Shown: positions 12,372 through 24,097, numbered from the stretch's first letter. The stretch: DNA of 64,000 nucleotides from Astrothelium macrocarpum (GCA_021030915.1 JAGEMR010000055.1:62001-126000), one strand, 5' to 3'. A program made the numbers and translations. The notes: generated by a model from the letters alone, not told the origin.

Positions 12372-13777
12372 TCACCTGTTCTCCTGTTTCTCTGCCCACC
12401 GTGCCCGGCTCAAACTCGCCTTTCCCACTCGACTTCCCATGCCATGCTCTCTGCCTAGTTCTTGACTTATCCATTCTCCAATTCGGCTCGCCTCTGCCAA
12501 ATCAACCCCGGTCCTTAGTCCCAGACTCTCCAGGAAATATACCATGTCCTCCGTTGCCACATTTCCTGTTGCCCCTGGACTGAACGGACATCCACCTAGA
12601 CCCCCTACCGCTGCGTCAAAGGTACGTATACCATGTTCTAGCGAGACCAGTGTATTCACCAGCGCCATCCCATATGTGTCATGAAAATGCAGCGCCAGGT
12701 CCTCGCTGCGAATACCCGCCGCACTTAACGCCTTCAATAGCTCCTTGGTCCGCGGTGCAGTCCCCATCCCTGTTGTATCTGCCACGCTGATTTCGTCCGC
12801 ACCCATCTCGAGCAAGCTGGTGGCCATGTCGGCAACAACTGTGGGAGCAGGTGCAGTGGGGCCTTCGAAGGGACAGCCAAGGGCGACGGAAATGTATGCA
12901 CGAGCCTTGATGCCGCGCCTCTTGGCATGAGAGATTATGGGTCGGAAGCGGGAGAGTGACTCGGCTATGGAGCAGTTGGTGTTGCGCTGGGAGAAGGATT
13001 CGGTAGCGGCACAAAAGAGTGAGATTTCATGGGAGGTGCCCTTGGGAAAGTCGAGCAAAGAGGAAGCTCGAGAGCTAGGGTTTCTGTCGTTGGAAGACGG
13101 CATCGCATTGGGATCTTGGGAAGATGTATTCAGGGCCGGACTTTGGTCATTGGTTGGTTTAGGGGAGGGCGGAGGGGTCTGGTAAGACATTGCATCTGCG
13201 CCTGAGCTTGCTGGCGGCATCTCATTGGGATCTTGAGCCGATGTGTTCAACGCGGGTCCTTGGTCGTTACTGCTCGATATAGTCCATGATGCTTTACCAT
13301 CACGGCTTTGCGAGAAGGCTTCGCATGTGGCCAGGAACCTGTCTAGGCCCTTCTGGTTTGGCAATAGCCATTGGTATGTTATGTTTACGGAGGCAGGAGA
13401 TGGTGTCTTCAAGATGTGTTCTAGTATTGAATTTGAATTATCCATCTATCTCTTATGGTCAGAAGGTTTTGAATTAGTTAGGGTGATCATGAGTGCCAAG
13501 AACCCTCTGTCAAGCGTACTTGCGGTACCCATTTGGGGGCAACAAATGATCCAGCTTCTATTGTAGTCAATCCGGTCCTCGCTAGTCGCTTGCAAAGTTC
13601 GATCTTTGTCTCCAAAGGTACGGTTTGCTTTTCATTCTGCAATCCATCCCGTGGTCCAACTTCGACTATCCGCACATGTTCCTGCTTCCTTCGAGACAGT
13701 GTCGTTGTGAATGTGCGATACTTCATCAAATGACATATTCGACGTCCTATGTGCCTCTGAAGCGCTGGTAAAGCCAT
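12372..13777 (-). CDS. mitochondrial hydroxymethylglutaryl-CoA lyase
   Basis: Two exons (minus strand), 13777-13520 and 13445-12372, with a 74-nt intron; 443 aa. It cleaves HMG-CoA to acetyl-CoA and acetoacetate in leucine catabolism. Exon 1 encodes a basic mitochondrial presequence (MALPALQRHIGRRICHLMKY) and the motif VEVGPRDGLQNEK. Exon 2 holds GCPFEG, HFHDTYGMAL and the catalytic-Cys loop GGCPFSPGATGNVATED. A Ser/Pro/Asn-rich insert of about 95 residues (roughly 128-223) interrupts the TIM barrel before HEISLFCAATESFSQ. It contains two near-identical 18-residue repeats at 146-163 and 185-202. Fungal homologues have shorter spacers here, so I take the insert as a surface loop. An ATG at 13861 could extend the N-terminus. 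The gene diverges from DPH1. Confidence 0.92.
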
Positions 13778-13884
13778 ACCAGAGTGCGAGAAGGTTGGTG
13801 GAAGTAGATGGGGAAGTCGGAGCAGAAGCCGATAGAAAATCTGGGGAAGCTTTGTCGTCATGTGTCCACCCTATTCCGTCGCCA
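13778..13884. promoter_or_regulatory. short bidirectional promoter between HMG-CoA lyase and DPH1
   Basis: Only 107 bp separate the two chosen start codons. Alternative upstream ATGs would make the genes nearly touch or overlap. The 5' leaders must therefore be very short or overlap antisense. Confidence 0.55.
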
Positions 13885-15292
13885 ATGGAAGAGGATCGAG
13901 CCGCAACAAACCTTGGCTCCGAGACTACTCCAGTGCTTGAAGAGGACGAACCTGCGTCGAAAGGGAAGCAGCCAAAGAGGAGATTTGTTGGGAAGCGAGT
14001 CGCTACCCAGAGAGCTATCGCAAATGGCAACCAAAACGGCAATATCGAGGACAGTGGAGCAATCCAGGGTATAGTCAAGCTCGCATGGCGTTCTGTAAAA
14101 ATCCCAAAGAACTAATGGTCAGGTAGTCGCTCAGCCTCGAAGGACGACTCGAACGATAAATCAGGTGCCCCCAGAAATCCTTGAGGATCCCGACATCAAT
14201 GATGCTATTGCCTTGCTTCCCTCCAACTATTCCTTTGAAATACACAAGACGATTCACCGCATACGGAGCATTGACGCCAGGAAAGTTGCTTTGCAATTCC
14301 CCGAGGGGCTGCTGCTATTTGCAACTACAATATCGGACATCCTTACTAAATTCTGTCCAGGTATCGAGACGCTGATCATGGGTGATGTCACTTATGGAGC
14401 ATGTTGCATCGATGACTATACTGCTCGAGCACTAGGCTGCGATTTGCTTGTACATTACGCTCACAGCTGTCTGATACCCGTCGATATCACGAAAATAAAG
14501 ACGCTGTATGTCTTTGTGGACATAAGTATCGACGTGCAGCACCTGCTTGCGACAATCGAGCGTAACTTTTCGTCTGGTAAAAGCCTCGCGATTGTTGGGA
14601 CAATTCAATTCAATGCCACGCTGCATGGAATCAAGACGACCTTGGAAAAAGCCGGATTCAAGGTTTTGATACCACAGATAACGCCTCTGAGTAAAGGCGA
14701 AATTTTGGGTTGTACTTCACCACGCCTCGAAGATGGCGCTGTGGATATTATTCTGTACCTTGGCGATGGTCGTTTTCATCTCGAATCTGCAATGATACAC
14801 AACCCTCAGATACCTGCTTTCCGCTACGACCCATATTCTCGTCGCTTTACTCGTGAGACCTATGACCATAAGGAGATGCACGACTTGCGTCACGACGCTA
14901 TTGCTCAAGCGCGCAAGGCCAAGAAGTGGGGCCTTATTCTGGGCTCTTTGGGTCGACAAGGCAATCCTCATACCATGACCATGATCGAGAAGCTCCTCCA
15001 AGAAAGAAAAGTGCCCTGGATCAATCTATTGCTAAGTGAAATCTTTCCAGGAAAATTAGCCATGATGAGTGATGTCGATTGTTGGGTACAGATTGCCTGC
15101 CCGCGTTTGAGCATTGATTGGGGCTACGCATTTCCACGACCACTATTAACGCCATATGAGGCGCTAGTGGTGCTGGGACAAAGAAAAGACTGGTATGAGA
15201 CTGACCGTCCAGAGGATAGAGTATACCCAATGGACTTTTACAGCAAGGAAGGTCTCGGGAGAACAAGAGCTCGTGACTTCAATGGTGCCTAA
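13885..15292 (+). CDS. DPH1: diphthamide synthesis 3-amino-3-carboxypropyl transferase subunit 1
   Basis: Two exons, 13885-14068 and 14127-15292, with a 58-nt intron (GTATAG, branch CTAAT, acceptor TAG); 449 aa. Dph1 pairs with Dph2 as a radical-SAM-like 4Fe-4S enzyme that starts diphthamide formation on elongation factor 2. The expected cysteines are visible in GDVTYGACCIDDY, LLVHYAHSCLIP and MSDVDCWVQIACPRL. The N-terminal KRRFVGKRV motif lies in exon 1, and the junction gives SGAIQVAQPRRTTRTINQ as in relatives. An in-frame ATG at 13711 exists. I prefer 13885 (MEEDRAA) because family members have short N-termini and because 13711 lies inside the HMG-CoA lyase first exon. Confidence 0.95.
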
Positions 15293-16271
15293 CGGCTTTA
15301 TTATGATGCATGCGGAAGGCTCTCCTGTACGCAGTTCCCTGCGGCCAGCCAATCAGACGGATGATGCTTTGATGTCATCTTCGACATGATGGGTGTCTCT
15401 TTGCCAAGTCTCCAAATCAATATGACCAGGAACATAAAGTCGTTGGGACCACTAAGGAACGAAGTCATCTAAGCCGAAGCTAAATCCTGAAATGGGACTA
15501 TGGACATGCTTGCCGCGACCAGGCCAGCTTTTGACTAGTAGTGGTCTGGTAGTGGCTAAAAATTGAAAACACTTACCGCGACCAATTTTGTGACAGCGTC
15601 CTCCTAGGTCCTATTCAAGTGCCTTTTTTGTTTTCGTCTTCTACCTGCTTTGCTTGATATACGATTGCATTCGAGATACTTTGTGGGACAAGGCTTCAAA
15701 AATCCACTGGGAAATATGCCAGCAATGTGTGTCACTATGGATCTCAATGATGGTTCAGTCGATGTCTTCTGATCAGTGTTAACCAAATCCGCAACCAAAT
15801 CCGCAACCAAATCCATCAACTATCACTTCAGTAACGAGCACGTCATGTCTTTTTGGAATTCCAAAACCTCAAGAGGTACGATTAGGGTATGACCAGGTAG
15901 CAAAATTGTTACCCATTGGGAGCGCGCAAGAACAGTTACTTTCGGTGGTAATGGGCGGTTGGCTAGATACACTATAGATACACTGTAGAAATAGTCTAGA
16001 TGGCGATGCTAATAAGGCCTCACGGTCCTTGGTCATGTGCGAACACATGTGTGCAGAATGAATCGGATAAGGTGCATGTTGAGGTTGGCAAAGGTAGATG
16101 AGGCGCAGACGACGCTAGGACGAAACAAGAGATGCAAGCGATGGACGGCACACGCGCACCACGCCCGTGCCATTTTGCTTTGCGGCCAGCGTCAACTTCA
16201 CTCCACTATCCAGACCATCGAATTGGTGAAGGCTGCAACAATACTAACCGCTATCTTCATCATTCGCAATC
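15293..16271. other. intergenic region and RPS8 promoter, with 12-bp tandem repeat
   Basis: 979 bp between DPH1 and RPS8. It contains a 12-bp tandem repeat (15781-15814) and a 9-bp AGATACACT direct repeat at 15965 and 15976. Otherwise it is non-coding. The RPS8 promoter and leader lie in the right half. Confidence 0.65.
15781..15814. repeat. 12-bp tandem repeat (AACCAAATCCGC), about 2.8 copies
   Basis: Two full copies and one partial copy of AACCAAATCCGC lie directly adjacent, in the region upstream of RPS8. Confidence 0.9.
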
Positions 16272-17029
16272 ATGGGGTATCATTAATCTCCTTTTCCATA
16301 TACTGGAATTTCGCTAACCAAAATTCTCTTAGTATCTCTCGTGATTCCCGTCACAAACGCTCGGCCACTGGTGCCAAGCGCGCATACTATCGCAAGAAGC
16401 GGTATGCATAACCCGAATGCCTCTACCCCTTTGCCAGATATCGATGAAAGAGTCGTCTCTTTTCTTTCTGACATCGGACCTCTAGAGCTTTCGAGAAGGG
16501 TCGCCAGCCCGCAGGCACTCGTATCGGCGCCAAGCGCATTCACCTGGTTCGCACCCGCGGTGGTAACCGCAAATTCCGCGCCCTCCGCCTGGATTCGGGC
16601 AATTACAGTTGGGGCTCCGAGGGCATTGCCCGCAAAGTCCGTGTCATTGCTGTCGCCTACCATCCGTCAAACAACGAACTTGTGCGTACAAATACCTTGA
16701 CCAAATCCGCCGTCGTCCAGATCGATGCAACGCCCTTCCGACAATGGTACGAGGCACACTATGGACAGATTTTGGGACGTAAACGACAACAGCAGAGAGG
16801 TGGGGACAAAGCGGCAGAAGAAGAGGTGAAGAAGTCGAAGAGCGTGGAGAAGAAGCAGGAGGCCAGGTTTAAGAAGATGGGAAAAGTCGAGCCGGCACTG
16901 GAGAGGCAGTTTGAGGCTGGTCGTCTGTACGCTGTGGTTGCGTCACGGCCTGGCCAGAGCGGACGGGTAGACGGCTACGTTCTGGAGGGCGAGGAGCTGG
17001 CCTTTTATCAGCGAGCAATCAGGAGATAG
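16272..17029 (+). CDS. RPS8: 40S ribosomal protein S8
   Basis: Three exons: 16272-16276, 16333-16401 and 16486-17029; 205 aa. Exon 1 contributes only five coding bases (ATG GG). The first intron (56 nt, branch GCTAACC) and second intron (84 nt) restore MGISRDSRHKRSATGAKRAYYRKKR joined to AFEKGRQPAGTRIGAKRIH. The rest (HLVRTRGGNRKFRALRLD, VAYHPSNNELVRTNTL, FRQWYEAHYG) is unmistakable eS8. The protein binds 18S rRNA in the small subunit. Translation of single frames misses most of it because the introns shift phase. Introns at the very start are typical of fungal ribosomal protein genes. Confidence 0.96.
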
Positions 17030-17450
17030 ATGCGGCCATGATAATGTACACTTGCATAAGAGCCTTGCGCTCTTCGGCTTCGGAGCTAGGTTCTTACTTT
17101 TTTCACCATCACCACAGGCTAGGCTTGTGTCAATGCTTAGTCAAATCGCTAAATAATAGCATGAAAGGTTTCGCTATCTCGCAGCGAAAAAATTTCGCTT
17201 AGCTATACTTACGCAGAAGCTCACCAATTCGTCTATTACCCTTGCAAGAGATTGGGTTCGTTGAAAAAATAACGAGGTCGACCTGACAATAATAAAGTCG
17301 TTTGTCAAGTGAGTGAGATACACGATTCTTACAATGATGTAGGTCAGCGCGGCATGGGTAACAATTCTTCCGCGCAACGGAGCGCTTAAATGTTACGGGT
17401 GATGTGTATTTTGTACCATCATTAAAAATGTCTATGCAAGCAAATCCTGT
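17030..17450. other. convergent intergenic region RPS8/ATE1
   Basis: 421 bp of non-coding sequence between the RPS8 stop and the ATE1 stop on the opposite strand. It should hold both 3' UTRs; nothing else is visible. Confidence 0.65.
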
Positions 17451-19802
17451 TTATCTACCAAATTTCAAGACTACTTTGCTTGCAAGTTCCGGTCCAAGGC
17501 AAGCTGCAAATTCGGCGATGATGCCCTTGAGACACTGCGGATCTTCAAGAGAGCCTTCATCCCAAGACACAAGATCCTAGCCGAGTCTGTAAGTCAAGGG
17601 TGTTGATGCACGTGACGCTCTTCCCACTTACTTCAGTATTCACGTCCAAGTCTCTGATCCTAATTTTCATATGGTCAAGATCGATTTGGCTCTCTACCTC
17701 CTCCGTAGTCAATACGCCGGGCATGTGCAATTCTAGCAGCGACAGACCAGACTCTGCAGCTTCCTCGGGATCAGGAACAGTATATATTGTGTATTCATTC
17801 TCACTTGTTTCCTCGTTATCTTTGATCTCAGCTTTATCCTTAGTGCTTTCATCAGGTTCTCCTTCCTTGACGTCGCGCGTGCTCATCGAGCCATCCCTGA
17901 TCACATTTGGCTCAGCAGATTCCTCTATTGTGATTTTGTTTGCTGTTTCCTTGTCCATCTCATCATCTGCGTCTGTTCTTTTACGCTTCCTCTTCTGCTC
18001 TGCCAGTCTTGTAGCGACTTTTCCGCTGACATACTTCCGCTGATCCAAAGCATCTCTGAACTCTCCGTCAAGGGGTGTCCACTGATAGGTCTCTGGATCC
18101 AACACCATCTGTGGCTTGTAATCGCCCTTGTACCGCATCTTTACGCAGCTATGGATATAATAGCCCATATAATACCAACGATAGCCACCCTCTACCGCCA
18201 AAGCAGCTTCTCGCAATGCACTCAATTTCCCGAAACTCCATTTCTCGAAGTCTGAGTGGTAAAGGAAGTAGACTCCGCTGACGCAGTGCGGGAGTAAGTC
18301 AAGGACACCGAGCGCGATAAGTCGCCCGTCGAGCCGGTAGAGTTGGTGGTAGGAGCCCAGCTTTTGTTCCTTTCGATCTGCATCCGCTTCATTTGCGCCT
18401 TTTCCGCTCGCAGCTGGCTCAAGGACGCGCGTGCATCGACTGATTGGGGATTTGCAAAGGAAGCGCCGGAAGCCGGAGCGGGTAATCTCGTCTGGAGCGT
18501 CGTGGTGTACGCGCTCTTGATAGTTGGCGTATAAGGCGAACTTTTCCTCCGAGAAATCGTCGGGCTCGAGAGTGACCTCGAAGTGGTGGGCGGGGACAGG
18601 TGGCTCGGGGAGCCGGGCGTGCTCGGATTCGTGGACAGCGCGGAAGAGGTTGAAGCCCTCATTTTTGGCACGCCTCTTGTCTCTGCCGTTTGTGTGAGCA
18701 GTTGAACACGGTTTTATAGATTGATGAATCGCCCTGGTTTTGAGACAAATTCTGGACCGTGTTCGGAGTCTCGGGCCTCTCACTCGACTCACTCTTTGGA
18801 TCTCGGATGCAGCCTTGCGGCTCCTTTAGCATATTCTTCACCAATGACAAAACGGTTCCATCGATTCAGAGTCTGCCGTTGGTCCCTGGAGGTCTTTAAA
18901 TTTGTAGCTGGCAGCCTATGAGATTGGAGAAACGTGCGTCAGCAGGAGGGTGTGGACGTGGCAGGTGTGGAGTCGAGACCTGGATCGTACCGGATCGTGT
19001 AATGCGGGCAGCATGATCTCCATTGATCTGGTTTGTAGAGAAGTGTGCCAGACCTGCTCACCCACGCGGGATGGATCGTTAGCGTCCAACGCTTTCCATC
19101 TCCGCACTTGACGTGGAAGGTCTTTGAGAATGTTCTATGCACGATACAAGCAGCAGTAGCGCTGCATTCCAGTAATCAGAGGAGACATACCTTCTCCATC
19201 CACGATCAATCAAGCCCTGATAATGACTCGGGGCGAGTGAATCTGATGCAGCATAATAACTTGCGCCTGCAGCTTCACCTTAGCAACGGTGTAGGAACAT
19301 GGGCTGCATCAGATAGTGCTGCGTGCATACTGATTATAGAGACGGGAAGCTCAGAACCAAACAAGCCCGATGGGCAGAGTGGCTGACGCGCGTAAAAGTG
19401 GCCCACCGAGTGAGAATGGAAAGAGGGCACGTGATGCGCATGACACAGCTGGAAAGTTCAAAACGCAAGACAAAATGAGCGGTGAGGAGGATGATTGAAC
19501 AGACGGATGCCAAGCAACGACGGGACATAAATGGAGCAGCAAACAGACAGTGTGGTAAATAAACGCACGAGTATTGAGAATTCTCTGACTTGAATGCTTG
19601 TCCTGACAGTAGCCGCATGATCCGCTTTGGTAGCCTGTGCTCACAGATCAGATTCGGACGGGAACAACGTTAGGTCGCGCTGGAACAGCGTGGACCAGCG
19701 AATTGGGCACGGGCAGCGACAGGCAGAGATGAGTGGACCGGGAATTATACCAATTGGACGCAGAACGGAGGTGGCGCTGGCGTCGTCCTCCAGGGCCTGC
19801 AT
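17451..19802 (-). CDS. ATE1: arginyl-tRNA--protein transferase
   Basis: Seven exons (minus strand): 19802-19751, 19634-19590, 19266-19191, 19053-18991, 18915-18793, 18682-17632 and 17576-17451; 511 aa, in phase throughout. Ate1 adds Arg to N-terminal Asp/Glu in the N-degron pathway. The N-terminal cysteines that bind metal or an Fe-S cluster are CGYC (24-27) and CC (72-73), in YQSGSCGYC and SCCPHYTIR. Further family motifs are YQGLIDRGWRRSGTLLYKPD, NRWNRFVIG, FNLFRAVHESEH, YRWYYMGYYIHSCVKMRYKG and VSWDEG. An acidic, Lys-rich insert of about 90 aa sits before the C-terminal helix. Introns of 116, 323, 137, 75, 110 and 55 nt are long for this window. The exon 2 donor GTCAGA is weak. GTGCGT downstream is an in-phase alternative that would add eight residues. 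Confidence 0.92.
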
Positions 19803-20751
19803 GCTGCAGAACAAGCGTTGAGCAAAGTGGGATGTTTGCCCGCGGGGTGTCTGAACGAGCGGAGGGCTGGAGCGGCTTCGCGAAGGCTAGGGAAAGCTTC
19901 TGTGCGTCAGATGGAGCGGCACGGCTGCAACGGCGCAGTCGCGGCAAGTGACAGTGGTCGAGATGGCGGAGGGCAGAGGCACCAGCGTGGGCGTTTGAGG
20001 TTGCAGTGTCGGACGAGCTGCTCGCGACTCGCACCGCCGGGGGAGCCCGATCAACTTAACACGACCAAAGAGCGATCCACGTCACGGTGCAGGCCGGCCG
20101 TGGAGCAGCTTCGAGGCCGTCTACAGCTCCAGCATGCCTGACGTGCAGCCGAGCGAGCAGAGAGGCCGCGCTCGCCGTCAGGGTCTCTGCTCGCCATCCT
20201 CTCCCACGTCCTCGACGCAAAACCGTGTAAGCGTTGGGACGCGGTCGAGGGATACCTTAGATCGCCTCTGTCGGGCTTGGTCCTTTACCTGGCTTCGACG
20301 CATGAGCTGCCCACTCTCGGCCTGCCTTGGCTAACCTCAATTTTCCCTTTGCCTAGCCTTGAAAACTGGTCCATCCCCAACCCCGACTCCCCTTCCACTC
20401 ATTCATTCTATCACCATGTCGAACTCCAGCCTTTGCCCCGAATCTCCCTCCCGCTCGCACCAATATTTTCCCCAGAGTAGGCCTCCTCGCAATTGAGCCC
20501 GGCCCACCGCCTTTTCAGACGCTCCTCCCACCGCCGCACCCCATTAGTTCGCCCCGTCAGGCTCTCCTCACGCTTCGCCTGCGCATACATCACGCTCCTG
20601 ACCGTAGTCGATCGTTTGTTGTCCAGCCGTGGCCTTCCCCTCACGTGCCTCCGAACCCTCAGTGCTTGGCGGCTGCTCCTGTCTGTCCGTTCCACTCCTT
20701 CTTCCACTCCTTCCAAGACCTCGACCTCCGTCCCCAAGTCGAGCCGACGCA
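19803..20751. promoter_or_regulatory. divergent promoter region ATE1/Nudix
   Basis: 949 bp between divergent start codons. The right half (about 20330-20750) is strongly pyrimidine-rich on the + strand, which suits a long 5' leader of the Nudix gene. Open frames here are short and unlike known proteins. Confidence 0.55.
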
Positions 20752-21324
20752 ATGGCTCAAAGCCGGTCGATGGTCGCCAGGGAAGGTCGCACAAACCAAA
20801 GTCAGTCGATACTACCTTTTTTATGAGAGCCCCGAGCGCCTTGTCAATTTAAAAGCACTAAGTTCACGCAGCCCTTCTGGGACTAATGCTTGGTAATAGG
20901 ATACAGCGCCAATGGTGAGCGTCTAGTCACTGGACTAGTTCCCCTTTCTTCCGACAAATATTACGTGCTGTTGATTGGGTCGAACCGTCGCGGGGGTTGG
21001 GTTCTCCCCAAAGGCGGGTGGGAACTCGATGAAGCTACGGCACAGGACGCTGCAGTGCGTGAGGCCTGGGAAGAGGGCGGTCTGATTTGCAAAGTGACTT
21101 ACGATCTCGGCATGATCTCGGAACAGCGACAGCCTGACCAAATAACTACCGATGCACCCAGAGCAGCCTACCATTTCTTCGAAGCAACAGTCGAGAAACT
21201 GGAAGAGAGATGGCCCGAAATGCACCGCAGTCGACAATGGATGACCTTTGCGCAAGCAGAGGTAGCCCTAGCCGACAGGCCCGAACTTTTGGACGCCTTG
21301 CGCCGAAGTACGATGCGACGCTGA
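20752..21324 (+). CDS. Nudix hydrolase, diphosphoinositol polyphosphate phosphohydrolase (Aps1/DIPP type)
   Basis: Two exons, 20752-20800 and 20900-21324, with a 99-nt intron (GTCAGT...TAG, branch CTAAT); 157 aa. The splice joins MAQSRSMVAREGRTNQ to RYSANGERLVTG, the standard opening of this family. The Nudix box follows G-x5-E-x7-REUXEEXGU as GGWELDEATAQDAAVREAWEEGG. The preceding GWVLPKGG is typical of DIPP/Aps1 enzymes, which cleave inositol pyrophosphates and diadenosine polyphosphates and so tune phosphate signalling. There is no targeting signal, so it is probably cytosolic or nuclear. Confidence 0.92.
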
Positions 21325-21982
21325 GTCATGAATCACGATGCTCGAGCCGGGATTTCTTTTGTTTTTGTTGATCACCTCCACGGTGCCCAACGGATGGTGC
21401 CTTGTTGTCAGCCCGACAGAACTCGATCAAGTAATTGGGGCTTGCTTTGGCGGCTTATAGAAGACAATGCGATTATTCCGTATTCTTTTGCATACGGATC
21501 TTTTCCGTACCAGTTTGAAGAGTTGGGATGGTCATCTTTTTTTTTTTCTTTTTTTTTTTTTTGATTGAGCACCTCATGTGAGGCCATATCATCGGTACAG
21601 GATCCATAAAAGTTATGCATGCATTAGACGGAAGACTGGCGGCACGTTCTGGACGGCTAAGCGAAAGCGGAAAGGCTCAAAAGCAGCATTTGCATTGATA
21701 GACAGGTTCAGAATCAAAGCCCAAAAGCAACATATCAAGCCAAAAGCAGCACTTTAACTGTCTTATGCACCAGACGAGCTTTCCAGAACCTAGTCTATTT
21801 TCGTTCAACTGAGCCCAGCAAACTTCACAAAGTCTGGTACAAGTCAAGCATTATTGGTGTAGAGCCGTCTCTGAACTATAAGAGGAGATGACGCCCTCTC
21901 TCAAACAGTACTATTTTTACATTTTCCGCGCTCTTCACGTTAGCCAAGTTCCTCTGATACAGATAGCTAAAGTGTCATCGAT
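21325..21982. other. convergent intergenic region with poly-T tract
   Basis: 658 bp between the Nudix stop and the PheRS stop on the other strand. A nearly pure T tract with single C interruptions runs from about 21536 to 21562. There is no gene. Confidence 0.65.
21536..21562. repeat. poly-T tract
   Basis: Two runs of more than ten T separated by one C, in the 3' flank of the Nudix gene. Likely a homopolymer expansion; its length is prone to sequencing error. Confidence 0.85.
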
Positions 21983-23768
21983 TCATCTCAATTCTACACC
22001 CCATCCTTGAACTAGTTTTTTCCTAATCTCCTCGTGTAGATCATTCACCTCCTCTCTACCCAACGTCCGCTCCAGGCTCCGATAGTGAATTCTATAGCAC
22101 AAGCTCTTTCTCGCTGTCTTCGGATGGACGAACTCATCCACCAACCGAACATCCTCAACAGAGTCTCCCGCTGTGTCACGAACTAACTCCATAATATCAT
22201 TTTCATGGAACACAGGTCTTCCACCTGCAGGACTCGATGTTGAGGGGAGGAAGAAAGAGACATCCCGCGGACTCGCGGGATACTTTGAGAAAGGTTGGAA
22301 TCTTACAATCTTTCCTTCTTCGGTTATCCTTCCATCCTGTGCTTCTCTCGACTCATCCCTAAACTGATCGAGGAAGCGTGGATCCGTACTCCAGAACAAC
22401 CGAATATCAGGAATACCGAAAAGCAGCATTGCAATCCGCTCGAGTCCGAGCCCAAACGCCCATCCAACTCGCTGTGGTACGCCAGCCTGAATTAGTAACT
22501 CCTGCTTCACAACGCCGGATCCAAGCACCTCCAACCAATCACCCTGCCAAAACACCTCGAGTTCCCAGCTCGGCGATGTAAATGGAAAATACGCCTCGAC
22601 CCACCGCATCTTCAGTGGTTCCTCCTCCCCTCCCGCTGTCGCTTCTTGTTCTCCGGTCCCCATTACTTGCACGGCTCGCCTAGCCTGGGCAAAAATCTCC
22701 GCCACCACATCTTCCAGCGAGCGCTTGAGATGCGCCGCCACCGCTTCAGCCTCCTCAGGCGTGTGGTACGAAGCCTGCAGCGGATTCCGCTCCGCATGTG
22801 TCGGCGGATTTGGGTCCTGAACATTGATGTCATGAGAGGGCAGCTGGGCGACGTCGGCCCATATCTGCTGTGCGAGACTGCTCGTTGACGTCGGAAGCCT
22901 GTCGCGATCCCAGGTCCGCGCGCCTTCCATCTGGTGGAAGACTGGGTAGTGGCTCCGGTCGATGGCATCGCGGCGGTAGACGTCGGCGCTGATAAGCCAG
23001 CCGTCGGTGCGGTTGGCGCGGAAAACATCAGCTTGATGCGCGGAAGTGTGAGTGCGTAGGACGGTGTTGCGGTTGACGTAGTAGGTGTCGCTGCGGTTGC
23101 GGCCGGGGTGATCAGGGGGAAAGCCCAGCGAGTCGAAATTTTGATGAACGGAGACAATTGGGGAGAAAGTATTGTGATGAGCAAAGTTGGGGAAGCGGGA
23201 TTGGATAAGGCGGCGCGTCAGGGCAATGGGATGAGAGGATTGTAGATGAAGACGTCGCGGAAGAGCAGAGAGGACGGAGTGGGGAACGTTGGTCCAGTCA
23301 TCGGTTGGATAGGCCCGGTCTTCAAGCGTGAGGGATTGCGGCTGGGTTTCTGAAGATTATGTAGAAAAGAAAGCGTCAATACATTGGAGATGAAAGACGT
23401 GTTTTGGTTTGATTTAGACTGCAGGGTCTAGGAATTACATGGTGTCGTAACTAACAATTTGAGGGCAATGATTCGAGATGCAAAGGTATGAAGGCATGAC
23501 ACAAATTTTAAGCACAACAAAATGATGCCAGAGGTGGTTCGTGAGAGAGTCTCCAAAGGAATCACTGTGCTACACCCATATGTTTTAAGATCCCACCATG
23601 CACTTGAAGGCTTGAACTTCGGCGTTAGGATGAAAGCTCTGACTAACCTGACGAATACTTTCGGTTAGGGGTGAGAGACTGGGTCTTTCCGGCTCTACAC
23701 GCCCAACACACATATCTCTCGAGTTTATTGACAACCCTGAATGGTCTATCTGGCCGTACCACGCCCAT
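21983..23768 (-). CDS. mitochondrial phenylalanyl-tRNA synthetase
   Basis: Two exons (minus strand), 23768-23648 and 23349-21983, with a 298-nt intron (GTTAGT...CAG); 495 aa. Exon 1 is an Arg-rich presequence of 40 codons (MGVVRPDRPFRVVNKLERY). The splice gives RKYSSETQPQS and then YPTDDWTNVPHSVL, as in mitochondrial PheRS. Class II core motifs are visible: motif 1/2 region FDSLGFPPDHPGR and RTHTSAHQADVFR, and motif 3 VGWAFGLGLERIAMLLFGIPD. The C-terminal FSKYPASPRDVSFFLP domain is the fused FDX-ACB tRNA-binding module of the monomeric organellar enzyme (Msf1 type). The single large open frame shows only the C-terminal 315 residues from an internal Met. The open frame reaches upstream of 23768, but no earlier ATG exists in it. 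Confidence 0.92.
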
Positions 23769-24097
23769 CCTACTGACGTCCGGAGAACCACTTGGAATTG
23801 AACGTACCGGCTGTTTCTCTAAGTACTGAACCCAAATAGGAGAGGCTCGGCTTGGATTAGTGGCGAGCCGGGCTAATCTCGGGGGGCAAATCTGAAATCC
23901 GCCTCTGACGGCCAAGCTTTTACATGCAATTCTTTTTGACTCGCCTGTCCCTGTCTTCTGACCGAGTTGAAGAATTTCCGCCGCCTATTCTTCTATTTAC
24001 ATCCCATTCCCTCGCCCGCCGGCCGAGGTCCCCCTCAGGATTCCTTTTTGAATTGGAGGTTTGGGGGTCTCTGTAAGAGAACCATGCCCATTGAATT
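23769..24097. promoter_or_regulatory. divergent promoter mitochondrial PheRS / dicarboxylate carrier
   Basis: 329 bp between divergent starts of two nuclear genes for mitochondrial proteins. I see no clear shared operator. Confidence 0.55.

Noticed and set aside
13711..13884. Upstream in-frame ATG for DPH1 giving 58 extra residues
   Set aside because: The extension is absent from Dph1 relatives as I know them, and it overlaps the divergent HMG-CoA lyase first exon.
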